From an uncultured Clostridia bacterium (GTDB taxonomy: Bacteria > Bacillota > Clostridia > TANB77 > CAG-508): a stretch of DNA of 35,629 nt. Location: the NCBI GenBank assembly GCA_947624365.1, contig CANQJY010000003.1:1-35629 (forward strand). Direction: 5' to 3'. A program made the translations under genes and the position numbers. Shown in pieces: positions 11,547 through 22,420 of this stretch; within the stretch, counting starts at the first letter, position 1; every line of letters starts with the position of its first letter. The notes under the pieces are model-generated. The model was not told the DNA's origin and ran no database searches. It saw only the letters and a list, made by a program, of their open reading frames with translations.

Positions 11547-11575
11547 ATTATAACATATATTGGACAATTTGTCAA
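11547..11575 (-). promoter_or_regulatory. Sigma-A type promoter for the G5/SleB-like gene
   Basis: Minus strand TTGACA, 17 nt, TATAAT. Confidence 0.8.
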
Positions 11576-11650
11576 ATTTTGCTACTTCTTGTCCTATTTG
11601 TGTTTAACGTTTTATAATATTATATTATGCTACGGAAATACGGGATATGC

Positions 11651-12436
11651 TTAAATTTTAAAAATTTTACATGTATTTTCAAATGTCATTTTGGCAACTG
11701 TATCTATTGGTAATTCTTTAGCTTCTGCAATTTTTTGTGCTACATATCGCACATTTCTTGAATCATTTCGTGTACCACGTACTGGTTCTGGTGCTAAATA
11801 TGGGCTGTCTGTTTCAATTAGTATTTTATCGTTTGGCACTAGGTTAATCATTTCATTTGCATTTTTAGAGTTCTTAAATGTAATTGGACCTGCAAAAGAA
11901 ATATAAAAACCTAATTTAAGAGCTTCTTTTATTAACTCTCTGTTTTGAGGGCAACAATGGAATACTCCTTTTTGGCTTACAGGGTTTTCTTTTAAAATAC
12001 TAATTGTATCTGTTATAGCATCTCTTGTATGGATAACTATTGGTAATTCTAACATATTTGCAAGTTGTATTTGTTTTATAAATGCTTTTTTCTGTAATTC
12101 TCTTTTGCTTTCATCTTTTTCCCAATAATAGTCTAGACCTATTTCTCCAATAGCTACTACATTTTGTCTGTTTGTTTTCACTATTTCTTCAATTTTAGAA
12201 ATGGTTTTCCACAATTCTTGTTCTTGTTGTGGAATATCATTTGGAGAAATTCCACATGTTGCATAAATCCAATCATATTTTTTTGCAAAATCAACTGCTT
12301 TTTGAGATGCTTCTAAACTATAACCAGCAGATATCACTTTTGTGATACCTGCTTTTTTTATTTCTTCTATAATTTTATCTCTGTCTACATCAAATTTTTC
12401 ATCATCTAAATGAGCATGACCGTCAAATAGTTCCAT
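11651..12436 (-). CDS. TatD family metal-dependent hydrolase
   Basis: MELFDGHAHLDDEKFDVDRD, GEIGLDYYW, PIVIHTRDA, ILIETDSPYLAPEPVRG: TatD signature. Confidence 0.95.
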   Translation of the reverse strand: MELFDGHAHLDDEKFDVDRDKIIEEIKKAGITKVISAGYSLEASQKAVDFAKKYDWIYATCGISPNDIPQQEQELWKTISKIEEIVKTNRQNVVAIGEIGLDYYWEKDESKRELQKKAFIKQIQLANMLELPIVIHTRDAITDTISILKENPVSQKGVFHCCPQNRELIKEALKLGFYISFAGPITFKNSKNANEMINLVPNDKILIETDSPYLAPEPVRGTRNDSRNVRYVAQKIAEAKELPIDTVAKMTFENTCKIFKI

Positions 12437-12819
12437 TAGTTTTCCCCTTTCTGCAATATGACTACATATGCTACTGCATAATTTTTACAATGTGAAATAC
12501 TAATATCAATACTTTCAAATAAGTCGTTATCTATTCCTTTTAAATGAATACAAGGCTTTCCTTGTTTATTATTTTCTACTTCGATATCTTTCCAACTAAT
12601 CGCATATTTATCTGGTAAATTAGTTGAAATAGCTTTGAAAGTAGCTTCTTTTGCAGCAAATCTTGCAGCATAATGTTGATACTTCTGGCTGTTTTTTGAT
12701 TCGCAATATGCAATTTCTTTTTCTGTATATACTTTCTCTAAAAAGTGTTTACCAATATCTTCTATTGATTTCTTTATTCTTTCTATTTCTATTATATCTG
12801 TTCCACAAAAAATTTTCAT
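12436..12819 (-). CDS. acpS: Holo-[acyl-carrier-protein] synthase
   Basis: GTDIIEIERI, FAAKEATFKAI, SISHCKNYAVAYVV. The called ORF start at 12975 runs back through the palindromic repeat; ATG at 12819 (MKIFCGTDIIEIERI) is the natural start. Confidence 0.93.
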   Translation of the reverse strand: MKIFCGTDIIEIERIKKSIEDIGKHFLEKVYTEKEIAYCESKNSQKYQHYAARFAAKEATFKAISTNLPDKYAISWKDIEVENNKQGKPCIHLKGIDNDLFESIDISISHCKNYAVAYVVILQKGEN

Positions 12820-12848
12820 AATAACACTTCTTTCTGTTTGTTCACTTG

Positions 12849-12926
12849 TGTCCACTTTGGGACGGTCCTTTTTTGGACATTTGTGAAAATGTCCAAAAAA
12901 GGACCGTCCCAAAGTGGACATGGACA
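12849..12926. repeat. Palindromic REP/MITE-like element, copy 3
   Basis: TGTCCACTTTGGGACGGTCCTTTTTTGGACAT..ATGTCCAAAAAAGGACCGTCCCAAAGTGGACA (12849-12920) plus a TGGACA extension up to the WG-gene stop. Confidence 0.95.
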
Positions 12927-14450
12927 CTATTGTTGATTGTAGTAATTCATGTATAGGTCTTCTCCTAAATGCCATTTTCCAATAAAGTTTACTAGTAAGT
13001 AATCTTCTAAGTCATATTTTGGTTCTTGTATCACTTTTCCTGTGCTGTCTATTGAACCCCATTTTCCATCCTTTTTTATTCCTGCATAGCCATAGTCGTT
13101 TTGTTCTGTTGCATCATCATATTCATAATTTACTACAACATTGCCTTCTTTATCCACAAATCCATATTTTTCGTCTTGCTTGCTTACGAATAGTGTTCGA
13201 TTTGGGAAAATTTGATTTTCTTGTTTTTCTTCAAATTGTAATGTATAGTATTTTGTTTGGTCTTCCTCTTTTATTTTTATATAGCCTTCTTCTGTGTTGC
13301 ATTCTAATAACATTCCTGATTGTTTTGTTTTAAATGTATTGTCTAATATATCTGATTCATAATTTTCTTTTTCTGCTATGTATATATCTGCTTTTTTTTG
13401 ATATGTAATATTTGTATATTCTTGTTCTAACTTTTCGTTTCCTTGTAAATCTATTATTCCATATTTGTCATCTTTTTTATAAATTAAAATTCCGGTCTTT
13501 GCTTCTTTTAAATCATCATATTGGGCTTGTAATGTTACTTCTCCTGTTGTTTTCATTACACCATATTGATTTCCTTTTTTGAAAATTACACCATTATCTT
13601 GTAATTTTAATATTTGTGCAATTTCGTCAAATCCTGTTGTTAATACTTGTGTGCCTTCTTTGTCTACTAAAATTTGTTTTTTATTTTGTAAAACTACATA
13701 TAAATTATTTCCATATACTTGTGTTATACCTTCATATTCACATGGTAATATTATATTTGATGAATAGTCGATAATTCCATACTTTCCTTTATCGTCTTTT
13801 ACAATATATCCTGTTTTGCTATCTTCTCCTAATACTGAAATTTCAGCATATTGTGGTTCAACTATTATTTTACCATCATCACTTGCAATTCCATATTTTC
13901 CATCTTGTTTTATAAGAAGAGCATTTTTTATTCCTAAAATAGGTGTTATTTCATCATATTGAGGTAATAGTAGTTCTTTTCCTGTAAAGTCAATAAGTCC
14001 ATATTTCCCTGCTAATGAAACTTTTAAAACATTTTCTTCATACCATAAATGATTGTTGTCTTTGTTTGCAATTGCTTCTATTCCTTGATATTGAATTAAT
14101 ATTTCTTCATTTTTAGAGTTTAATGCTTTTGTTTGATAACTTCCTTTATCATAATCTACATCATATGTACATAAGAATATATCTGTTTTTGGGTCTGGGA
14201 TGACTACCATCTCTTCATATGATGGATCAATTACAATATTTCCGTTATTGTCAATAACTCCCCATTTTTCGTCTTGGTAAATTGGAAAATAGCTTTCACT
14301 TGTAATTTTTGTATTTGGTTCGTTTTTATCAAATAGTCCCTTTATAAAGTATATAAACATTATTACAATTATAATTGCTATTACAACTGCTAATACTTTT
14401 TTTAAATTTAACTTTGGTTCATTATCATATCTTCTTCCTCTATTTCCCAT
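12927..14450 (-). CDS. WG repeat-containing membrane-anchored protein
   Basis: 507 aa; N-terminal TM, then repeated units such as EKWGVIDNNGNIVIDP, GKYGLIDFTGKELLLPQYDEI, GKWGSIDSTGKVIQEPKYD. Confidence 0.92.
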   Translation of the reverse strand: MGNRGRRYDNEPKLNLKKVLAVVIAIIIVIMFIYFIKGLFDKNEPNTKITSESYFPIYQDEKWGVIDNNGNIVIDPSYEEMVVIPDPKTDIFLCTYDVDYDKGSYQTKALNSKNEEILIQYQGIEAIANKDNNHLWYEENVLKVSLAGKYGLIDFTGKELLLPQYDEITPILGIKNALLIKQDGKYGIASDDGKIIVEPQYAEISVLGEDSKTGYIVKDDKGKYGIIDYSSNIILPCEYEGITQVYGNNLYVVLQNKKQILVDKEGTQVLTTGFDEIAQILKLQDNGVIFKKGNQYGVMKTTGEVTLQAQYDDLKEAKTGILIYKKDDKYGIIDLQGNEKLEQEYTNITYQKKADIYIAEKENYESDILDNTFKTKQSGMLLECNTEEGYIKIKEEDQTKYYTLQFEEKQENQIFPNRTLFVSKQDEKYGFVDKEGNVVVNYEYDDATEQNDYGYAGIKKDGKWGSIDSTGKVIQEPKYDLEDYLLVNFIGKWHLGEDLYMNYYNQQ

Positions 14451-14469
14451 TTTGCTCCTCCTTGTTTTT

Positions 14470-16848
14470 CTATTTCTCTAAGAATTTAAATACTAGTATA
14501 CTCATGTCATCTTTTGCAACCCCATAATTATTGTCTATAGCTTCATTTAATATTAAATCTGCAATTTTTTTAGTGTTAGATGTTTCAATATCTTCTAATA
14601 CATATCTTAACCATAATTCTTTATTTTTATATTCTACATTAGAATCTAGAATTCCGTCTGAGCACATTACTACAATGTCTCCATTTATAATGTCTTTATC
14701 ATATACTTGTAAATTGCTATTTGGTACAATCCCTGCTGGAAGAGAATTTGATTTTATTATTTGCACTTTTCCTCCATTTTTTATATATGTAGGACATGCT
14801 CCACTTTTTATGAACTCAATGTTTCCTTTATATAAGTCAATAATTGCAATATCTAATGTTGCAAAAACTTCTTTATTTTGATTCATAAGGCTACTGTTGA
14901 TTAATTCTAAAGATGTTTCTTTTTGAAATCCTGCTAATAATAAATTTTCTAACATTTTTACTGCTTTGCTACTACTATTTCTTGCATCTTTTCCAGACCC
15001 CATGCCATCACTAATTGCAAGTAGATATTTTCCGTCTTTTAAACGAATATTTAATATGCTATCACCTGAAACTTCACTTTTGTCTTTTGCTGTATCTGCT
15101 GTTCCAATTGCCATAATAAATTTATCTTCTGATAAGAAATTTAGCCTATTCCCTAAGCTTTCTTCTTCGTTTAAAACAATTGGTTCTTTTAAAACATCAC
15201 TTAGAATTTTCTCGATTACGTCTATTTTATTTTTATGGATTTCTTCTATATATATTTCAATTAAGTATCTTTCTTGTTGTCTGATAGAAATTTCTTGTAT
15301 TGTAATTTCTTTTTGTTCTAGCAATTCTATAATTTGTAATTTTTCCTTTTCAAACTGACCTTCGCTTGAAATTTCTTTTTCAATATTTTTAGCTAAGCTT
15401 GAAATTGCTTTTGATACACCATTTAATTGGTTTTGCATATTTTTTTTGTTTTCTTCCATCTTCTTTTGCCATACAAAACTTGATTTGCTAATTTTATACG
15501 ACATGTTGATTACTCTAACCATTTGTGTAATGTTATCTTCTAAAAATTCACTAATTTGTTTGTCATCAAATCCAATAATATAGCTATTACAATCTGCAAA
15601 TATTTTTAATAGGTCTTCTCTTTTTATTTCTTGTTTGTCTGTCAAAAAATCAAATATTTTTTCTACAATTTTGCCATCTACATTAGATATATCATCATAT
15701 AACATGTTTTGCTCATAACCCCTTAAGTTATCTAATAATTCTGTGCTAAAAATTTGCAGGTTACTTTCTACAGGCAATTCTTTTTCTTCTTCGTTATATG
15801 ATTTTGCCATTTGTTCTATTGTTTGTGATACATTATTTAGTTTCTCTGCTGTTTTTTTACTCTGTGTTAATGCTCCATTTGGAACAGTTGGTAAATATTT
15901 TGAATTTCCAAAGAAGTCAGAAATATTTATTTCAATTGATTTTGGTATGGCTAATAAGCCTATTGAAGCAATTAGTATCTCCTTAAAATAAATTAATTCT
16001 ACTGTATATCCATTTGATACATATGCTAGTACAACATTTCCTAAACAGAATCCAATAATAACTCCTAATTTTCCAAAGCGATTTAGTATTCCTGCAAACA
16101 TTCCTGAAATTGCATATGTTGCTACCATTAATGGGTCTGCAGATGTGATTACTCCTAGTGTTACTCCTATTGTTACTCCTGCTGTTGTTCCTACTAATAC
16201 TCCATTTTTCCAACCTAAAATTAAAACTATTAAAATACTTAAAATATTGCGAATAGAAAATCCTAATATGTTAAATTCTCCAAAACATGTAAAGCTAATT
16301 GCAAGTAATAAACTTGCTCCTAATACTTCTTCAATTGAAAAGGCTTTGTGTTCTCCTATGCTTTGCAAAACATTTATTGAGTTTACAAATATTTTGTAAA
16401 AAACAACTGATATAATTGAAAAAGAAATTACTGATAATATATCATATATAGTAAATCCACTTAGTCCTATTTTTGCAATTCCTATTATTAATGTTGCAAT
16501 AAATATGTGTTTTGATAGGCGCATGTTTTCGTTTTTTTCTTCTTGATACATTGGTTTTATTATAAATGTTGAAATTATTAATAATATTGAGATTAATAAA
16601 TAATTTACTGCTCCTTCTACTCCAAATCCTATAATATTGCCTATTAGTCCGGTTAAAATTATTCCTAGAATGGGAACGGAGTTTGCCATACATGCTGACA
16701 TCATACTTATGCTAAATGGAGATACTTGTCCTCCTATTCCTACAATTGATATCATGAATGAAATGATATATAGTGGGATATATTGTAAAGAAAATACATT
16801 TGAAAAAATTGTTGTTTTTCTTTGTTCTATATTTATGTTTTGAAACAT
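14470..16848 (-). CDS. spoIIE: Stage II sporulation protein E-like PP2C phosphatase
   Basis: ORF 14470..16923; RBS GAGGTGG supports ATG at 16848. Multi-TM N-terminus and C-terminal PP2C/SpoIIE domain (LLAISDGMGSGKDARNSSSKAVKMLENLLLAGF, VVMCSDGILDSN). Confidence 0.93.
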   Translation of the reverse strand: MFQNINIEQRKTTIFSNVFSLQYIPLYIISFMISIVGIGGQVSPFSISMMSACMANSVPILGIILTGLIGNIIGFGVEGAVNYLLISILLIISTFIIKPMYQEEKNENMRLSKHIFIATLIIGIAKIGLSGFTIYDILSVISFSIISVVFYKIFVNSINVLQSIGEHKAFSIEEVLGASLLLAISFTCFGEFNILGFSIRNILSILIVLILGWKNGVLVGTTAGVTIGVTLGVITSADPLMVATYAISGMFAGILNRFGKLGVIIGFCLGNVVLAYVSNGYTVELIYFKEILIASIGLLAIPKSIEINISDFFGNSKYLPTVPNGALTQSKKTAEKLNNVSQTIEQMAKSYNEEEKELPVESNLQIFSTELLDNLRGYEQNMLYDDISNVDGKIVEKIFDFLTDKQEIKREDLLKIFADCNSYIIGFDDKQISEFLEDNITQMVRVINMSYKISKSSFVWQKKMEENKKNMQNQLNGVSKAISSLAKNIEKEISSEGQFEKEKLQIIELLEQKEITIQEISIRQQERYLIEIYIEEIHKNKIDVIEKILSDVLKEPIVLNEEESLGNRLNFLSEDKFIMAIGTADTAKDKSEVSGDSILNIRLKDGKYLLAISDGMGSGKDARNSSSKAVKMLENLLLAGFQKETSLELINSSLMNQNKEVFATLDIAIIDLYKGNIEFIKSGACPTYIKNGGKVQIIKSNSLPAGIVPNSNLQVYDKDIINGDIVVMCSDGILDSNVEYKNKELWLRYVLEDIETSNTKKIADLILNEAIDNNYGVAKDDMSILVFKFLEK

Positions 16849-17028
16849 CCTTACCACCTCTAAAACTTTTTTATGTGTATATTTTACTACTTGTCCTTTG
16901 TGTTTTTTGTCTTTTTTAGTCACTTAATTTAAAAAAGTTTTTTACAAAAAGTGATTCTTTGCAATTTTATTTTATTATATTTTATATAAAATTGCAATAA
17001 ATTTGAAAAATTTCTCAATGATATCGAC

Positions 17029-17059
17029 AAAAAGAGATATCTTATCGATACCTCTTTTT
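17029..17059 (-). terminator. Intrinsic terminator of the surface-protein operon
   Basis: AAAAAGAGATATC..GATACCTCTTTTT inverted repeat just downstream of the stop at 17074. Confidence 0.8.
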
Positions 17060-17073
17060 ATATTGAGTTATTT

Positions 17074-20000
17074 CTATTTAGTTAATTTTTTTCTTATGAA
17101 ATATACTCCTCCTGCAATTGCTACAAGTGCTGTTATTGCTACTCCAATGTATGGAATGTAATTTCTGTTACCACCTGTACTAGCTACAACTAAGACAGAT
17201 TCTGCCATACTACTATCTGGTTCATCTGCATTTTTAGCTTCTAAATCTGTTGTTTCTCCAGATGATGTGGTAGTTCTTTGAACTGAAGGTACATAGTTTC
17301 CACATGTAATATATTTACCATCTTCTGGATTTATTAATGGCATTCCTTTAACTTGCATTTCATTGTTGCTTTCATCTGTTTTTTCAACTTGTACAATTTC
17401 TACTTGGTTAACTACATTTGTATCAGATTGATCTTTTGCAGATGTCATACGTCTTTCTACTTCCATTTGAAGAGTTGTATTATCTCCTGGTGCTATTTTT
17501 TCGTTACCCAATTTTTCTGTTTTATATACAGATGTTTGTTTGATGTTCTTTGATTTAAGGACATCATCCATTACAATATCTTTTAAGCTATTTAAATCTG
17601 TTACTATAGTCCATCCATTATTTTCATTAGCTTCACTAGTTATTGCATAATTGGTTTGTTTATCTAAATAATCTACTATATTTGTAGGTGATATTTTAAT
17701 TACGTTTTCATCAAATAACTGTGATGCTGTTGTACCATATCTATAGAATTCAACTGTACTATAATCTTTTTCACTGTTGTTTGTAACTGTGAAATTGTAT
17801 GTTACTTCTAGCCTTACGTTTTGTAGCAATTCATCATCTAATTCTGATTTGATTTCAGTATTTCTACGTTGTGTCTGATCATCATTACCAATATAGGTTG
17901 TGTATGGTGCATCTTTTATAGCTGTACTTATACTAGGATCTGTTGGTCTTTTTTGTGCATTGATTATTTCCTCTTCTGATGATTTGCTTATTTTAAGTTT
18001 GCTTACACGTTTGTCTATCTCTATTGCTTGTATTGGTCTCTTAATTATTCCTAAGTTAATACCATCAACATCAAATTTTAATTGCCCATTCTTATGATTA
18101 GCATTTTTTATTTCTGAAGGGTCAATTTCTACTCCAAATACTAGAATTGGTGTATATGAATCCATAGTTTTTGGTATAGTATCTGGTATTATGTTATTTC
18201 CATTTGATATTGCATCATCAATCTTTTCCCTAATATATTCATTATCTACTGCATGTGTTAAATTTTTAGCCCTATTTTCATCTCTATAAAATGTTGGGTT
18301 TCTTGACTCATACTCATATCTATCTCTTGCAAAGATTGTTGATTTGTATGCTACAACTGAATATTTGTCATCTCCCCAAGTAAATTTAATACGATATTTA
18401 CCTGGTGTAAAGCCTTCTAGACTATATGTTCCATTTCCACTTGTTGTACTTACTATGTCTTTATTATTTTCATAATCTTTTGCTGTTTCGTAGTCACCTC
18501 ATTGATTTTCTTCTTCTAATGTTACTTTCACATTATTTATTATATCTTCACTTGCATCATATGCTCCATTACCTTGACGTATCTTTTCGTCATCTAATAA
18601 TTCTTGGATTGCTTCATCTTCAAATACATAACCACTAATTTGTCTTGCATCTTTTATCTGAAGTTTTACTGCTGGTGCTCTTCTTGTATCATCTTCATCA
18701 TCTAATGGATCTCCTGCAAGATCTACATTATCTAGAACTGCATCTTGGTCAACTGCCGCTGTAAGCAATTTTGTTCCTGTTCGTTCTCCTGTATTCTCAT
18801 TTATTTCATATTCATATGATGTGTAAGATGTGATTTCGGCTATACTTTCAAATTTATATTCATCTGCTATGTCATTTATTATTTCTGCAATTGCATCTCT
18901 TGATAATCTAAATTGAATGTATATAGATTTGATACCTAGGTTCTCTAATAACATTCCATCTCCTAGTGAGATATCAACAGCTTTATATTTTCCTCCAGCC
19001 ATTGTCCTTTCTTTATAGTTAGAAATTTCTGTACCTGCTTTTATATTACCGTTTTCATCAATCTCCGTTCCTATTTTTTCAATGCTATAGTTTCTATCAT
19101 AGTACTCTGCTATACTATTAATTCTTGAAGAAAGTATATTGCTTTGATTTTTTAGTCCTATTTTATATGTTAGTGTCATTGTTAATTCTTGATTTTTATT
19201 ACCTGTTTGATACATAGCATCTGCTTTGTATACTGGTTGTGCATAATCGTCATATTTTACACCAACATTCCATACTAGATCTTCATCGTTTTTAAAATCT
19301 TCTCCATTTAATAATGAACCATGTTTGTATACGTAATTATATCCTTTGATGCTTACCGTTGTACTTCTTAAGTCTTGAGCTACAGCTACATCAGCTTGTG
19401 GTCTTCTGTATAATCCTAAATTGAATCCTGTCAATTCTGTAATAACCTCTGGAGCTTCAGCATAATCATATTCTATTGGGCATTCTGCTCTGTTAGTGTC
19501 TGATGTGATATAACGCTCTGAATTTTCTATAAATGTTTTTTTGCCTCTTTCAGAAGTAGGCTCATATTCCACTTCTACTGTATTATTTTTTCCTTCGTCT
19601 TGAGCTTGTACTTTTCTGTTGCCATCCCTTCCTACTACATATGCAAACATATCATTATATTTAGAACGCATGTCTCCTTCTTTTGCTTTTGAACCATAAT
19701 TTTCAAGTAAATTGCTATACCATTCGCTTTCTGCTTCTCCTCCAAATGGTATTTTTTCACCATTCTCTTTTGCTAGTTCTATTGTTCTTGTTTTTATCTC
19801 TTCAGTTCTATCTGAGTATGCACGATTGCCTGCTAATTCATTCCATGGAATAACATTTTGATAAGTTAATCCATCATATTCAAACTGAATTTTGTAATGT
19901 CCTAATTCTTTTATTTCTAGTTTGCTAAATTTATATTTACCGTCAGCCCCTGTTGTTGCTGTAAATGGTCCTCTATTCAAATTTCCAGCAACTTCACCAT

Positions 20001-22401
20001 TTTCATTATATATTGGTGTTGAGTAAGTTACCTCTTCTCCATTTTCATATAATAGTTTTACTGTTATTCCTTCCATTAATTTATCATGGTCTTTAGCATT
20101 TGTTTTATAATATACATTATTTCTTACACTTGTTTTTCCTTCTGCTACATCTTCCCATACAAATCCAGATAGGTCAATATATTTTTGCTCATTTTCTATT
20201 ACATGATGCATTATTTTTCCATCTTTTGTCTCTATCTCATTACCATTTTTATCTAATATTTGTTCATTTATAAAATTTTTAGTTTCAATTGCTAGTTCAT
20301 TATCATATGTCTTAGTTATACGTATTGGTGTGTTTGGATCAAATTCATAATATCCATTTGGATTTTCTACTTCATATATTTCGAACATCTTATGCTCATC
20401 GTTTATATCCAAATTATAAATTGTTAACTCACCATTATCGTTTGTATGGAATCTTGTTGCTTCGCTTCTATTTTTAGTGTATTCTGTTACAGCATCATCG
20501 TTTTGATTATATTCTTGTCCATCCTGTTTTATGTATTCATTTGTAAGTACACTTCTTAATATAAATCCTACATTTTTTAATTTAGTTTCATGATGATATT
20601 TATCTACTTTTACTATACTGAAATTTGCTCTTGCTCTTATATTTTCTGCAGTTACTTCTGTTGGTTTTTCTGTATTCGGTATAACCGTGGCTTCCCATGG
20701 GTCATCTGGAAGGTCGTAGTCTTTCATCCATGTATATTTATCAGTAGGTAGATATACTTCATATATTAGATATTTACCCTTTATTAAACCTTTAATTAAA
20801 CTCTCTGAATTTTCATCAGTGTAGAAAATTGTTGCTTTATTTTCATTTTGAATGTAATTGTATCCTTCTTCTCCTTCTGGTTTTGTTTGAACCCATCCAT
20901 TAAACGATTCATATTGTTCATCTGCTCTCTTTAATTTAAATCCTACTCCTTCAAATTCTATTTCCTTATTATATTTATCTTCCTTAATTATTTTTAGGTC
21001 TCCTATTTGCTTTTCATTTTCAACAGAAACTGTTATTTCTGCTCCGAGTGTTACACTAAATGTTTTTAATGGCTTATCTGGATTTTCAATTACATATCCA
21101 TATATTGGATTTTTTGTTTCATAAAACTCATATTCGCCAATTTTAAGATTCCCAATTTTTGTTGGAGTATTTGCATCACTCGTAAATACCGTTGCTTTAT
21201 CTTTATTGGAATCATACTTAATTGTACCATCTTCGTTCTTAATTACCCATCCCAATGTTTTATGTTTTAACTTAAACTCTACTCCACCTATCATTTTTTC
21301 AGTTTTTTTATCAATTTTTTTAATATTTACTGGAGGAGTAGGAATCTCTATTGAATCATCCATTTTTGCGGTTTGTTGGCCATTACCATCCCAAGCTTTA
21401 GCAATTAATAAACCTTGGTTTCCCTTGCCTTGCAAGAACCATAATTCAGCATTTATAATTGGTGTTGTGCTATCTGCTCCAGCTTCAAAATGTATTTGCA
21501 ATTTTTCAAAATCTCTGTCATATATTGCTTTCTTTGTTAAGTATATATAGAAACTTGCTCCTCCTTTCATATTTATATCTCCGAAATTTACAGTTGCAAA
21601 TTGATTATCTTTCCAAATTAATAATTTATATTCATCATTAATCGCAAATTCTTTGCCATTTTCATCTTTTAATGTAAAACTACTCATATTTCCACTACAT
21701 TGATATGCTAGTGGTCCAATTAATAATCCATCTTCATTTTTTTGTATTGTATTTTCTTCTTTTTTAATAAAAGTTTTATTAATTTCAGTAACTAATTTTG
21801 TAATACCAGTAGTAACAACATTATTAAGGCCAGAAGCATACGTACCAGCATCTGCGTCCAAAGAATCTGCATTTGTTGGTTCTCCTCCCCAATACTGATC
21901 CACAAAATAATCATTGGTTAACCCCATATCATCTAACCACGTGTTTTCATTCTTAAATTCATTTTTATATCTCCATAAATTAATTTGAGTCCCATTAGTA
22001 TGATGTGTATATTGATCAGAAGGATCATACATTAGATGCTTTTTTTCCGCTTGTTTTATATAATACGCAAATTTTGCATTAATATCAGCTTCAGTTTTAA
22101 AATTACCATTTATATCATAAGCATCTTTTCCTACTATTTTCATATATCCTTTTAAAGTATACGTATTGTCACCATCAGTATCAATATGTCCCGCCTTTTC
22201 CATACAATATACATTAGTAGAGTTTAAAAATCTTTCAGAACCCACATTTGTTAATGTTATGGTTGACCCAATTCCATATTTTCCATTCAATATCTCATTA
22301 ACTCTATCCATAGATGACGCTTTTGATACTGTAGGCATAAATGTACATATGGATATTATAAATCCAATTATTAATATAATATATTTTTTTATTTTACTCA
22401 T
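17074..22401 (-). pseudogene. Cna_B/SdrD-type surface adhesin, interrupted by one in-frame TGA at 18499-18501
   Basis: ORFs 17074..18165 and 18499..22431 share the same minus-strand frame; I translated 18166-18498 and found it open apart from the TGA. The SdrD-like B domain (ISGYVFEDE..NNVKVTLEEENQ*GDYETAKDYENNKDIVSTTSGNGTYSLEGFTPGKYRIKFTWGDDKY) spans the stop. Signal peptide after RBS AAAGGAGGG, start ATG 22401; C-terminal NYIPYIG + TM + RKK anchor. Confidence 0.85.
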
Positions 22402-22420
22402 TTTTTTCCCTCCTTTCTTC

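Noticed and set aside
18499-18501. Selenocysteine at the in-frame TGA
   Set aside because: No obvious stable bSECIS-like hairpin just downstream and the adhesin domain context is not a known selenoprotein type.
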